A stretch of 32,743 nt of DNA from Plastoroseomonas arctica (lineage in GTDB: Bacteria > Pseudomonadota > Alphaproteobacteria > Acetobacterales > Acetobacteraceae). Of the stretch, positions 25,780-32,743 are shown one piece after another; positions within the stretch are counted from its first letter, which is position 1, and every line of letters starts with the position of its first letter. The notes under the pieces were generated by a model. That model searched no databases. It was not told the DNA's origin and saw only the letters and a list, made by a program, of their open reading frames with translations. A program made the translations under genes and the position numbers. The DNA lies in assembly GCF_018128965.1 (NCBI RefSeq), contig NZ_JAAEDH010000032.1, forward strand, positions 1 through 32,743. The letters run 5' to 3'.

Positions 25780-25792
25780 CGGCATTTTGCCG
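25780..25792. promoter_or_regulatory. Palindrome CGGCATTTTGCCG upstream of flgK
   Basis: A perfect inverted repeat, 51 bases upstream of the flgK ATG, with the same GCAAAATGC core as the site upstream of fliC. It directly abuts the outer end of intergenic repeat copy 2. Confidence 0.45.
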
Positions 25793-25981
25793 AGAAGCGG
25801 ACCGCCGGCACGAGCCTCTTGCTTGTGCGGCGAGCCCGAAATGGGCGAGCGCCGCTCGTGCTTCGAGCCAAGCGCGCGTCGTGCCAAAGGCACGCCTCCG
25901 GCGTGACGCGCGCGCGCGGCACTTGAGGGCACAAAAAATGAGGTTAAAAAGGATGGCCATTCTTCATGACCATTCCCTTTA
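25790..25981 (-). repeat. Structured intergenic repeat, copy 2
   Basis: On the minus strand from the flgE stop this copy holds an imperfect hairpin with GAAGA loop, ATTTTTTG, GTGCCCTCAAGTGCCGC, a possible three-way junction (outer stem 25872-25880 with 25905-25913, inner hairpins at 25881-25893 and 25892-25904 that share two bases), CGCTTGGCTCG, and an arm closed by GCACGAGC/GCTCGTGC (25808-25815 with 25854-25861) containing GCCC-loop-GGGC. The block order matches copy 1 at 16226-16388. Confidence 0.6.
25943..25981 (-). terminator. Terminator after flgE
   Basis: An imperfect 16-bp stem with three wobble pairs and one mismatch on the minus strand begins at the flgE stop codon. It has the loop GAAGA, then CCTTTTTAA and a second run of six T. 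It corresponds to the terminator of copy 1. Confidence 0.7.
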
Positions 25982-27277
25982 CCGCTTCATGTTCAGCGTC
26001 TCCTGCAGCATGTCATCGGTGGTCGTGATGATGCGCGTATTCGCCGAATAGGCACGCTGCGCCACGATCAGCTTCGAGAATTCCGACGCGATGTCGACGT
26101 TGGAGCTTTCGATCGACCCGACCGCGACATTGCCCGCGCCATTGCTGCCGATATCGCTCACCCGCGCCTCGCCGCTTTCGAGGTTGCGCTGGAAGGCCTG
26201 GCCGTCGCGTCGGTCCAGCCGGTCGGGATCGTTGAAGGAGACGAGCGGGACGCGCGCGACCACGCGCGATCGACCATTGTCGTAGTTGACGATGACGTCG
26301 CCATTGTCGCGAACCGCGACGGAGGTGAAGGCGCCGAGCGGCACGCCGTTCTGCGAGATGTCGCGCAACGCGTATTCGGCGCCGGCGAACTGCGTCACGC
26401 CATTGGTGTCGGCGAAGTTGCCGAGGTTGAGATTGACGTTCTGCGGCCCCTGGCCGAAATCCGCGGTGACCGCGATGTTGGCGGCCTCCCCGGCGACCGC
26501 GGCATCGCCCACCAGGCCCGACGCGTTGGCGAAGGAGGCGAGCAGGCCCGCGGCCGCCGGCGGGCTGCCGGCCTGGCCGAAATTCACCTCGATGCTGCCG
26601 AGCGTCGAGGGCGTGGCGTCCGGCGCGGAGACGGTCAGCGACCAGACATTGGGCGAGACCGGCGCCCAGCTCAGCTGCATCACGCGCACCGCGCCCAGCG
26701 TGTCGTAGATGTTGATCTGCGAGGAGACCGGGTCGGTGCTGGACGGGCTCGCGGGAAGGTTGGCCGAGACGGTGATGTCCGAGGTCGCAACCGGATTCGA
26801 CACCGTGCTCTGCACCCGGATCGGCGACACCTCGGTGCGGTTGGGTTCGCCATTGGCCGCGGTCGCCCAGCCCTGCAGGTAGTAGCCGCCGCCATTGACC
26901 AGGTAGCCCTGCTCGTTCGGCGCGAAATCGCCGGCACGCGTGTAGTACTGCTCCTTGGAGAAGGTGGTGTTGCCGCCGGTGACGTCCGCCGGCCGCACCA
27001 CCGAGAAGAAGCCGTTGCCGGTCACCGCCATCGCCAGCGGATTGTCGCTCTGCAGCACCGCGCCCTGGATGGTGTTCTGGAAGTCGGGACGGCCCTGCAC
27101 GGCGCCCGATTCATGCATCCGAGCGTTGGACTGGGTGATGAAGGACACGAAGTTGGTGTCGACGCGCTTGTAGCCGACCGTCTGGCTGTTCGCGACATTG
27201 TCCGAGATATGGCCGAGCGCGCGCGACTGCGCGGTGAGGCCGGAAATCGCGGTGTACATTGAACCGAGCAGGGACAT
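25979..27277 (-). CDS. flgE: Flagellar hook protein FlgE
   Basis: A 432-residue hook subunit of normal length. The N-terminus has SLLGSMYTAISGLTAQSRALGHISDNVANSQTVGYKR, the rod/hook signature, and the C-terminus has EFSKLIVAQRAYSANTRIITTTDDMLQETLNMKR. The middle region holds the FlgE D1/D2 beta-domains. The ATG at 27277 has CGGAGAT eight bases upstream. A sigma-54-type promoter lies about 56 bases upstream on the same strand (27333-27348), and the gene ends in the terminator attached to repeat copy 2. Confidence 0.96.
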   Translation of the reverse strand: MSLLGSMYTAISGLTAQSRALGHISDNVANSQTVGYKRVDTNFVSFITQSNARMHESGAVQGRPDFQNTIQGAVLQSDNPLAMAVTGNGFFSVVRPADVTGGNTTFSKEQYYTRAGDFAPNEQGYLVNGGGYYLQGWATAANGEPNRTEVSPIRVQSTVSNPVATSDITVSANLPASPSSTDPVSSQINIYDTLGAVRVMQLSWAPVSPNVWSLTVSAPDATPSTLGSIEVNFGQAGSPPAAAGLLASFANASGLVGDAAVAGEAANIAVTADFGQGPQNVNLNLGNFADTNGVTQFAGAEYALRDISQNGVPLGAFTSVAVRDNGDVIVNYDNGRSRVVARVPLVSFNDPDRLDRRDGQAFQRNLESGEARVSDIGSNGAGNVAVGSIESSNVDIASEFSKLIVAQRAYSANTRIITTTDDMLQETLNMKR

Positions 27278-27332
27278 GGGGATCTCCGGTGTGGTGCGGG
27301 CGGCGCGGTGCCCGACGCGATGCCCGGTGAAG

Positions 27333-27348
27333 CGCAAGCCGCATGCCA
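27333..27348 (-). promoter_or_regulatory. Sigma-54 promoter of flgE
   Basis: Minus-strand TGGCATGCGGCTTGCG matches the sigma-54 consensus TGGCAYR-N4-TTGC at every conserved position, with GG and GC separated by ten bases. The transcript would start near 27322, about 45 bases before the ATG. Confidence 0.75.
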
Positions 27349-27397
27349 GCGCGGCGCGCCCGGATCGTGGCGAATGCTGCCGGGATGGCGCCGCGCC

Positions 27398-27410
27398 CGG
27401 CAAAATCGGC
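27398..27410. promoter_or_regulatory. Central box CGGCAAAATCGGC between flgE and fliK promoters
   Basis: Shares the GCAAAAT core with the palindromes upstream of fliC and flgK. It lies about 50 bp from the flgE promoter and about 42 bp from the fliK promoter, where an enhancer-binding protein could serve both. Confidence 0.4.
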
Positions 27411-27451
27411 CGTCCCCCGGCGCGGAATGCCGTGCGCGGCGCCGAGATCCC

Positions 27452-27467
27452 TGGCCCGCGCCTTGCA
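27452..27467 (+). promoter_or_regulatory. Sigma-54 promoter of fliK
   Basis: TGGCCCGCGCCTTGCA matches TGGC-x-x-G-N4-TTGCA with correct GG-to-GC spacing. The transcript would start near 27478, about 38 bases before the fliK ATG. Confidence 0.75.
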
Positions 27468-27515
27468 GCCCAGGCCGCGACACGTCCCGCCATCCCGCGG
27501 GGCCGGAGACGCCGC

Positions 27516-29102
27516 ATGGAGAGTTCCGCAGTCGCCGCGCCGACGTCGAACCCGCTCCCCCCCGCAGGGCCTGAGATCGCGCCGTCGCGTGGCGGTGGCT
27601 TCGCGCGCTACCTGCGCCGCGCCGAGGCGCCGCCGGCGGTCAACGACAAGGCGGTCGCCGCGGACGCGCCGGCGGAGAGCGCCAAGGACGCGGAAGGCAG
27701 CGAGGTCGCAGGCGCTGCGCCCGACAACACGCCTCCGGCCGTGTCCGGGGCGGCCGATCCGGCGGAGGCGGCGGCCGGTGCCACCATCCCGCTCCCGACG
27801 GTGCCAGAGCGCGCGACCGCGGAGCGGCCAACCGAGGACCCCGTCCCTGGCGAGCCTGCGCCGGTCGCCTCGACCGGAGCCTTTCCATTGCCAGTGGCGC
27901 CGGCGGCACCGTTGATTGGCATGATCGCGCCGGCGGCCGTGGCGACCGCCGGCGCGGAACCCAATGACGAGCAGACGGTCGTCGCCTCCAGCGGCGGTGC
28001 CGAGTCGCGCGCGCTTGCCCAAGAGGCTGCGCCGATCGCGCCAAGGCAGGACGCTTCCGCCGCCGCCGCGATACGCACCGCCGCGCCGGGCGCCGTCGCT
28101 CCGGTCTCGGCACCAGGGTTTTCCAGCACGGTGTCAGCATTGGAAGCACCAGCGGCTGCGATCGCGCCAGCGGCCACCGCGGAGGCGACGGCGACCATCA
28201 CCGCGATGCCTGCCCCCGTGGCCATGGCGAGCGCACCGCAGGCGATCGCCGCTAACACCTCGACCACGGCCGAGAGACGCACTGCCACCCTGGTGGCAGC
28301 CGCGCCCGAGAGCGGCGCGATCGCTCCCCTGACACCGGCCGCATCAGCCGCGCCGACCGCGTCGGTCACGTCGGCAACCCCGCCGACGCCCGCCTCGGCT
28401 TCCCCCGCCACCGTCCCAGATGCCGCGGACGCCGAGGTGAACCCGGCGCCCCCCGCCGCGCCCATGCCGCCGCACCTGGTGGCCGAGGCCTTGCCCCCTC
28501 CCCCGCCGCGCGAGCTTCTCCGCGCGGACGCACAAACGCGCGACGCCCTTGTCCCGGCGGCGGCAACGGCACAGCTGGCGCCCCCCCAAGCGGAGCCACA
28601 ACCGCAACCGCCCGCCGTGCCGCCCGCCGCCGCGCCGCCCGCACCCGCCGAACCGCAACCCACCATCCCATCGGCGGCACCCGCCCGGCAGATCGCACCG
28701 CTCGCGACCGCGCTCACCTATGGCACGCGGGAGGGCGAGTCCGCCCGGCTCTCGGTCGCGCTCGACCCCGGCGAGCTCGGCCGCGTCGAGATCAGCGTCG
28801 AGCGCGCGGGCGGGCAGACCGCCATCCGCGTCACCGCCGAGCGCCCAGAGACGCTGGCGCTGCTGCAACGCGACCAGCGCGAGCTCGGCCACAGCCTCGA
28901 CCAGGCGGGGCTCGGCGAGGCCGGGCGCTCGATCAGCTTCTCGCTCTCCGGCCAGGGCGGCGGCCAGCGCCAGGGCCAGAATTCGCCCGGCCAGCATGGC
29001 GCCGCCCTGCCATGGACCGCCAACGCCGATCCGCGCGCCGCGCCGCTGCCGGAGATCGCCCGGCCGCGCATCGCGCGCTCCCTCCTCGACCTCGCCCTCT
29101 GA
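27516..29102 (+). CDS. fliK: Flagellar hook-length control protein FliK
   Basis: A 528-residue protein, mostly disordered: about residues 1-400 are Ala/Pro-rich, as usual for the secreted ruler part. The conserved C-terminal Flg_hook domain is at about 405-490, with ARLSVALDPGELGRVEISVERAGGQTAIRVTAERPETLALLQRDQRELGHSLDQAGL. This domain interacts with FlhB to switch export from hook to filament proteins. The ATG at 27516 has GGAG nine bases upstream; the frame is open further upstream to 27198 but runs through the promoter. flgD follows after 19 bp. Confidence 0.9.
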   Translation: MESSAVAAPTSNPLPPAGPEIAPSRGGGFARYLRRAEAPPAVNDKAVAADAPAESAKDAEGSEVAGAAPDNTPPAVSGAADPAEAAAGATIPLPTVPERATAERPTEDPVPGEPAPVASTGAFPLPVAPAAPLIGMIAPAAVATAGAEPNDEQTVVASSGGAESRALAQEAAPIAPRQDASAAAAIRTAAPGAVAPVSAPGFSSTVSALEAPAAAIAPAATAEATATITAMPAPVAMASAPQAIAANTSTTAERRTATLVAAAPESGAIAPLTPAASAAPTASVTSATPPTPASASPATVPDAADAEVNPAPPAAPMPPHLVAEALPPPPPRELLRADAQTRDALVPAAATAQLAPPQAEPQPQPPAVPPAAAPPAPAEPQPTIPSAAPARQIAPLATALTYGTREGESARLSVALDPGELGRVEISVERAGGQTAIRVTAERPETLALLQRDQRELGHSLDQAGLGEAGRSISFSLSGQGGGQRQGQNSPGQHGAALPWTANADPRAAPLPEIARPRIARSLLDLAL

Positions 29103-29121
29103 TCCGAAAGGCCTTTCTGCA

Positions 29122-29796
29122 ATGTCCGGCACCCTCTCCGCCGCCGCCACGACCCGCACTGGTGCGACCACGGGCACGACGCCCGCGCGCAGCGGCGCCA
29201 TCGCCGGTGACTTCAACACCTTCCTCACCCTGCTCACGACGCAGCTGCGCAACCAGAGCCCGACCGACCCGCTCGACACCAACCAGATGACGGCGCAGCT
29301 GGTGCAGTTCGCCTCCGTCGAACAGCAGATCGCGACCAACCAGAACCTCGCCCAGCTGCTGTCGCTGCAGCAGAACAGCGCGCTGACCGCGGCGGCCGGC
29401 CTGGTCGGTCGCCGCGTCGAGGTGGAATCGGACCAGCTCTCCCTCCAGGGTGGAATCGCAGGGCTTCGCCTTCCGGCGGCCGGTACCGCGAGTGCGGCGC
29501 GCGTCACCATCTCCGGCAGCACCGGGCGCACGGTGCGCCAGCTGGATGTGCCGCTCGCCTCCACCGCGCGCGAATGGAGCTGGGACGGGCGCAGCAATGC
29601 CGGCGTGCGGCAGGCGGACGGCGCCTATCGCGTCGCCGTCGCGGGCATCGGCGCCGATGGCCAGACGACCGGCACGCCGCCCGCCTTCACCGTGGTGGGC
29701 ACCGCGACCGGCGCGACGCGCAGCAGCACCGGCGTGGCCCTCGCCCTCGGTGCGCTGTCGCTGCCGTATGGGCAGCTGCGCAGCGTCGCGAATTGA
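29122..29796 (+). CDS. flgD: Flagellar hook assembly scaffold FlgD
   Basis: A 224-residue hook-cap protein. The conserved N-terminal segment is DFNTFLTLLTTQLRNQSPTDPLDTNQMTAQLVQFASVEQQIATNQNL, and the C-terminal part has the FlgD tudor/Ig-like fold with REWSWDGRSNAGVRQADGAYRVAVAG. It caps the growing hook and is removed when FlgK arrives. It sits between fliK and the fliF operon. Its start follows an AAAGG-type site. Confidence 0.95.
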   Translation: MSGTLSAAATTRTGATTGTTPARSGAIAGDFNTFLTLLTTQLRNQSPTDPLDTNQMTAQLVQFASVEQQIATNQNLAQLLSLQQNSALTAAAGLVGRRVEVESDQLSLQGGIAGLRLPAAGTASAARVTISGSTGRTVRQLDVPLASTAREWSWDGRSNAGVRQADGAYRVAVAGIGADGQTTGTPPAFTVVGTATGATRSSTGVALALGALSLPYGQLRSVAN

Positions 29797-29826
29797 GGGA
29801 AGCGCGCCTCGCGTTAACCTCATCCT

Positions 29827-29842
29827 AGGCACTCCCCCGGCA
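29827..29842 (+). promoter_or_regulatory. Possible sigma-54 promoter of fliF
   Basis: AGGCACTCCCCCGGCA has GG and GC ten bases apart and a good -24 half; the -12 half is weaker (CGGC for TTGC). It is nested in the left arm of the inverted repeat at 29828-29883. Confidence 0.4.
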
Positions 29843-29883
29843 ATCTCTGCCCAGCGCGGCAGGATGCCGCTGCCGGGAGTGCC
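29828..29883. repeat. Large inverted repeat between flgD and fliF
   Basis: GGCACTCC (29828-29835) pairs with GGAGTGCC (29876-29883), extended inward by CGGCA/TGCCG after a small bulge. A second hairpin, GCGGCA-GGA-TGCCGC, lies at 29856-29870. It could terminate flgD or act on the fliF leader. Confidence 0.5.
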
Positions 29884-29939
29884 GCCGCGATGCCTTGTCA
29901 AAACGACACGCGTCACCTTCGGGTCGGGCGCCTTCGCTG

Positions 29940-31583
29940 ATGGGCGGCCTCGTCGCCCAGCTGCGCGCCTTCGGGACGCTGCGGCTGGCCGCCATGGCGC
30001 TGGTCGCGGTCGCGATGTTCGGCCTGCTCGGCTGGCTCGGCCTGCGCGCCAACCAGCCCACCATGGCGCTGCTCTACGGCGAGATGGAGCCGCGCGACGC
30101 CGGCGCCGTGGTTGCGAGCCTGGAGCGCCAGCGCATCCCGCACCGCATCATGGGCGGCGGGACGCAGATACTGGTCCCCGAGGACCAGATCGCGCGGCTG
30201 CGCCTGTCCCTTGCCCGCGAGGGCCTGCCCAATGGCGGCGCCACCGGCTACGAGATCTTCGACCGCGGTGAATCCCTCACCACCACCCCCTTCCAGCAGG
30301 ATGTGAACCGGCTGCGCGCGCTGGAAGGCGAGCTGGTCCGCTCCATCCGCACGCTGCACGGCGTGCGCGCCGCCCGCGTCCACCTGGTGCTGCCCCGGCG
30401 CGAGGCCTTCACCCGCGAACGCGGCGACGCCCAGGCCTCGATCGTGCTGACCATGCAGGGCGCCCAGCGCCTGGACCGCGAGGGCGTGCAGGCCGTGCTG
30501 CACCTGGTCGCCACGGCCGTCCCTGGCCTGCGCGCCCAGAATGTCTCCATCGTCGATTCGCGCGGCGAGCTGCTCGCCCGCGGCGGCCAGGCGCTGGCCG
30601 GCCCCGCCACCGCGCAGACCCAGGACGAGATGAAGCGCGCCCAGGAAATGCGGCTGGCACGCAGCGTGGAGGACATGCTCGAACGCACGCTCGGGGCCGG
30701 GCGCGTGCGGGCCGAGGCCAGCGTGGAGCTCGACTTCGACCGCGTGCAGACCACCGAGGAACGCTTCGACCCGGACAACCAGGTGCCGCGCAGCACGTCG
30801 AGCACCACCCAGGCGCAGCGCGGCGGCGAGGCGCCGGCGGCGACCGTCCAGAACAACCTCCCCGGTGCCGAGGCCGGCGGCGGCAGCCAGACCAGCGAGA
30901 ACCGCGCCGAGGAGACCACGAACTTCGAGATTGGCCGCACCACGCGCAGCACGCTGCGGGAGGCGCCCAGCTTGCGGCGCCTGTCCATCGCCGTGCTGGT
31001 CGACGGCGTGTGGGACCCCGCCGAGGGCAGCGCGCCGCTGAGCTTCCGCGACCGCAGCGCCGAGGAGCTGGCGCGCATCGCATCGCTGGTGCGCAGCGCC
31101 GTGGGCTTCAACGAACAGCGCGGCGACCGGGTGGAGGTGGTGAGCCTGCGCTTCGCCGACCCGCCGCTGCGCGCGGTGGAGACGGAGACGGGGATGCTCG
31201 GCCTGCCGATCACCCCGGCCATGGTGTGGCGGCTCGGCGAGAGCCTGGTCTTCGCGCTGGTGGCGCTGCTCGCGGTGCTGCTGATCGGCCGGCCGATGGC
31301 CCGGCGCCTGGCACTCGGCTTCGCGCCGCCGGCGCCCATGGCCCTTCCGCAGGGTGCCGCGCCGCCGGCGTTGGCCGGCCCCGCCGATGCCGCGGCTTTG
31401 CACGCCCAGCCGGGACAGAAGGCGCTGAGCGGCCATGACGGCGAGGCGACGACCGTCGCGCTGCGCAATGTGGAGGGTCCGGTGCGCGCCTCCGCCCTGG
31501 TGACCCTGCACGAGATGGTCGAGAAGCATCCGGCGGAATCGCTCGCCGTCATCCGCAACTGGATGGAGCAGCCCTCCGAATGA
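29940..31583 (+). CDS. fliF: Flagellar MS-ring protein FliF
   Basis: A 547-residue inner-membrane ring protein. A first membrane helix is at about 12-35 ([22 protein letters not shown]) and a second at about 430-452 ([16 protein letters not shown]). The secretin-like domains contain [31 protein letters not shown] and [37 protein letters not shown]. The C-terminal cytoplasmic tail ending [21 protein letters not shown] is the FliG-binding region. The ATG at 29940 is preferred on family N-terminal length; a TTG at 29895 would add 15 residues, and neither has a clear Shine-Dalgarno. It overlaps fliG in an ATGA junction. Confidence 0.93.
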   Translation: MGGLVAQLRAFGTLRLAAMALVAVAMFGLLGWLGLRANQPTMALLYGEMEPRDAGAVVASLERQRIPHRIMGGGTQILVPEDQIARLRLSLAREGLPNGGATGYEIFDRGESLTTTPFQQDVNRLRALEGELVRSIRTLHGVRAARVHLVLPRREAFTRERGDAQASIVLTMQGAQRLDREGVQAVLHLVATAVPGLRAQNVSIVDSRGELLARGGQALAGPATAQTQDEMKRAQEMRLARSVEDMLERTLGAGRVRAEASVELDFDRVQTTEERFDPDNQVPRSTSSTTQAQRGGEAPAATVQNNLPGAEAGGGSQTSENRAEETTNFEIGRTTRSTLREAPSLRRLSIAVLVDGVWDPAEGSAPLSFRDRSAEELARIASLVRSAVGFNEQRGDRVEVVSLRFADPPLRAVETETGMLGLPITPAMVWRLGESLVFALVALLAVLLIGRPMARRLALGFAPPAPMALPQGAAPPALAGPADAAALHAQPGQKALSGHDGEATTVALRNVEGPVRASALVTLHEMVEKHPAESLAVIRNWMEQPSE

Positions 31584-32575
31584 GCCTGCGCAGCGGTACC
31601 CAGAAGGCGGCGGCGCTGATGCTCGCGCTCAACGACGACATCGCCTCGGCGCTGTTCGCGCGCATGCACGAGGATGAGATTCGCGACCTCTCCGGCGCGA
31701 TGGCGACACTGGGCAATGTCTCCTCCGAGGAGGTCGAGGCGCTGTGTGCGGAGTTCGTCGGCACCATCGGCCAGACCGGCAACATCAAGGGCTCGTGGGA
31801 GACCACCGAGCGGATGCTGCTGAAAACCCTGCCGCGCGAGCGGGTCACCCAGATCATGGAGGAAATCCGCGGCCCGGCGGGGCGCACCATGTGGGACAAG
31901 CTGGGCAATGTGAACGAGGCGGTGCTCGCGAACTACCTCAAGAATGAATACCCGCAGACCGTCGCCGTCGTGCTGACCAAGGTGAAGCCCGACCACGCGG
32001 CCCGCGTGCTCGCCCTGCTGCCCGAGACCACCGCGATGGAGGTGGTGATGCGCATGCTGCGGATGGAGACGGTGCAGAAGGAAGCGCTCGACGGTGTCGA
32101 GCGCACGCTCAAGGCGGAGTTCATGTCCAACCTCGCGCGCGCCCAGCGCCGCGACAGCCACGAGATGATGGCCGAGATCTTCAACAACCTCGACCGCAAT
32201 GCGGAGACGCGGATCCTGGCCGCGCTCGAGGAACGCTCGCGCGACGCCGCCGAGCGCATCCGCGCGCTGATGTTCACTTTCGACGACCTGTTGCGCGTCT
32301 CGCCCGCCGGCATCCCGGTGCTCCTGCGCGCCGTGCCGAAGGACAAGCTGGCCCTGGCGCTCAAGGGCGCGAGCGAGCCGCTGCGCGACCTGTTCCTGAC
32401 CAACATGAGCGAACGCGCCGGCAAGCTGCTCAAGGACGACATCGCGGGCCTGGGTCCGGTGCGGCTGCGCGACGTCGACGAGGCGCAGGCGATGGTCGTG
32501 CTCGCCGCCAAGGAGCTGTCGGCGCAGGGCCAGATCAGCATGAACGAGGATCGAGACGAAGAGATGATCGGTTGA
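31580..32575 (+). CDS. fliG: Flagellar motor switch protein FliG
   Basis: A 331-residue switch protein on the cytoplasmic face of the MS ring. The N-terminal FliF-binding domain has [30 protein letters not shown]. The middle domain has [19 protein letters not shown] (an EHPQ-like position followed by an ARMc motif). The C-terminal torque domain shows [51 protein letters not shown], with the charged residues that contact the MotA stator. It is coupled to fliF by an ATGA overlap and followed by fliH after one base. Confidence 0.96.
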   Translation: MSLRSGTQKAAALMLALNDDIASALFARMHEDEIRDLSGAMATLGNVSSEEVEALCAEFVGTIGQTGNIKGSWETTERMLLKTLPRERVTQIMEEIRGPAGRTMWDKLGNVNEAVLANYLKNEYPQTVAVVLTKVKPDHAARVLALLPETTAMEVVMRMLRMETVQKEALDGVERTLKAEFMSNLARAQRRDSHEMMAEIFNNLDRNAETRILAALEERSRDAAERIRALMFTFDDLLRVSPAGIPVLLRAVPKDKLALALKGASEPLRDLFLTNMSERAGKLLKDDIAGLGPVRLRDVDEAQAMVVLAAKELSAQGQISMNEDRDEEMIG

Positions 32576-32576
32576 G

Positions 32577-32743
32577 ATGAACGCCCTGTTCGAACCCCTG
32601 CGCGTCGGCAACCCCTCGCCCGCCGCGCGCCCGGCCATGCGGCTGGCGAGTTTCGCCCCGCCCATCGACGCGCCCGCGACCGATGCGCCCGGCATGGCCG
32701 AGGCGGCTCTCGCCGCGCGCCGCGCCGCCGAGGACGCGGCCCT
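32577..32743 (+). CDS. FliH-like flagellar assembly protein, N-terminal fragment
   Basis: An ATG one base after the fliG stop opens a frame of 55 codons to the window end. The visible part begins MNALFEPLRVGNPS and becomes Ala/Arg/Glu-rich (AEAALAARRAAEDAA), like the start of the FliH coiled coil. The call rests mostly on position after fliG. FliH regulates the FliI export ATPase. Confidence 0.6.
   Translation, partial: MNALFEPLRVGNPSPAARPAMRLASFAPPIDAPATDAPGMAEAALAARRAAEDAA

Noticed and set aside
25871-25887. A TGGCACG-N6-GC match on the minus strand upstream of flgK, resembling sigma-54
   Set aside because: The -24 half is perfect but the -12 half is GCGC, it lies over 140 bp from the ATG, and it coincides with a hairpin of the repeat that explains the sequence.
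25769-25960. A 63-codon minus-strand frame within intergenic repeat copy 2
   Set aside because: It runs through the terminator hairpin and three-way junction; its composition follows the palindromes, and copy 1 has a different frame. A non-coding structured element explains it better.
30248-32695. An 815-codon open frame on the minus strand across fliF, fliG and fliH
   Set aside because: Same reason: it mirrors well-identified genes and shows no recognisable domain or ribosome site.

Overview
The window reads as very GC-rich alphaproteobacterial chromosome, most like the Acetobacteraceae (Roseomonas-type relatives). This is inferred from gene order and protein style: the rpsB-tsf-pyrH-frr-uppS-cdsA-dxr-rseP-bamA-ompH block, the FlbT/FlaF flagellin regulators, the DUF1217 flagellar protein and a Bug-type solute receptor. 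No rRNA, tRNA, CRISPR, insertion sequence, phage gene or integrase was seen.

Region 1 (1-9820, minus strand) is a housekeeping operon read right to left: rpsB, tsf, pyrH, frr, uppS, cdsA, dxr, rseP, bamA and the first 53 codons of an ompH/skp-like gene cut by the window edge. It joins translation (S2, EF-Ts, ribosome recycling), UMP kinase, isoprenoid and undecaprenyl carrier synthesis, phospholipid precursor synthesis and outer-membrane assembly. Several junctions overlap or are nearly overlapping. Strong hairpins sit upstream of rpsB, between rpsB and tsf, and between tsf and pyrH.

Region 2 (10026-20145) is mixed metabolic and accessory DNA: a membrane-anchored alpha/beta hydrolase, malonyl-CoA decarboxylase, the bifunctional NAD(P)HX repair enzyme, a ParA-like ATPase followed by two coupled small genes (CopD-like membrane protein, GNAT acetyltransferase), a methyltransferase, a TPR lipoprotein-sized secreted protein, a Bug receptor facing a second unrecognised exported protein, and an AbrB-family membrane protein.

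Region 3 (20257-32743) is a flagellar cluster in two blocks. On the minus strand are flgE, flgK, flgL, fliC, flbT, flaF and a DUF1217 gene, with a small FlaG-like gene converging on them. On the plus strand are fliK, flgD, fliF, fliG and the start of fliH. The flgE/fliK divergent gap carries two well-matched sigma-54 promoters around a central GCAAAAT box, and related GCAAAAT palindromes precede fliC and flgK.

The least explained item is a structured intergenic repeat present twice (about 16226-16388 and 25790-25981), each time attached to the 3' end of a minus-strand gene (the TPR gene and flgE). The copies share four sequence blocks and a hairpin with compensatory base changes. Nothing else in the window looks like a new multi-gene system.
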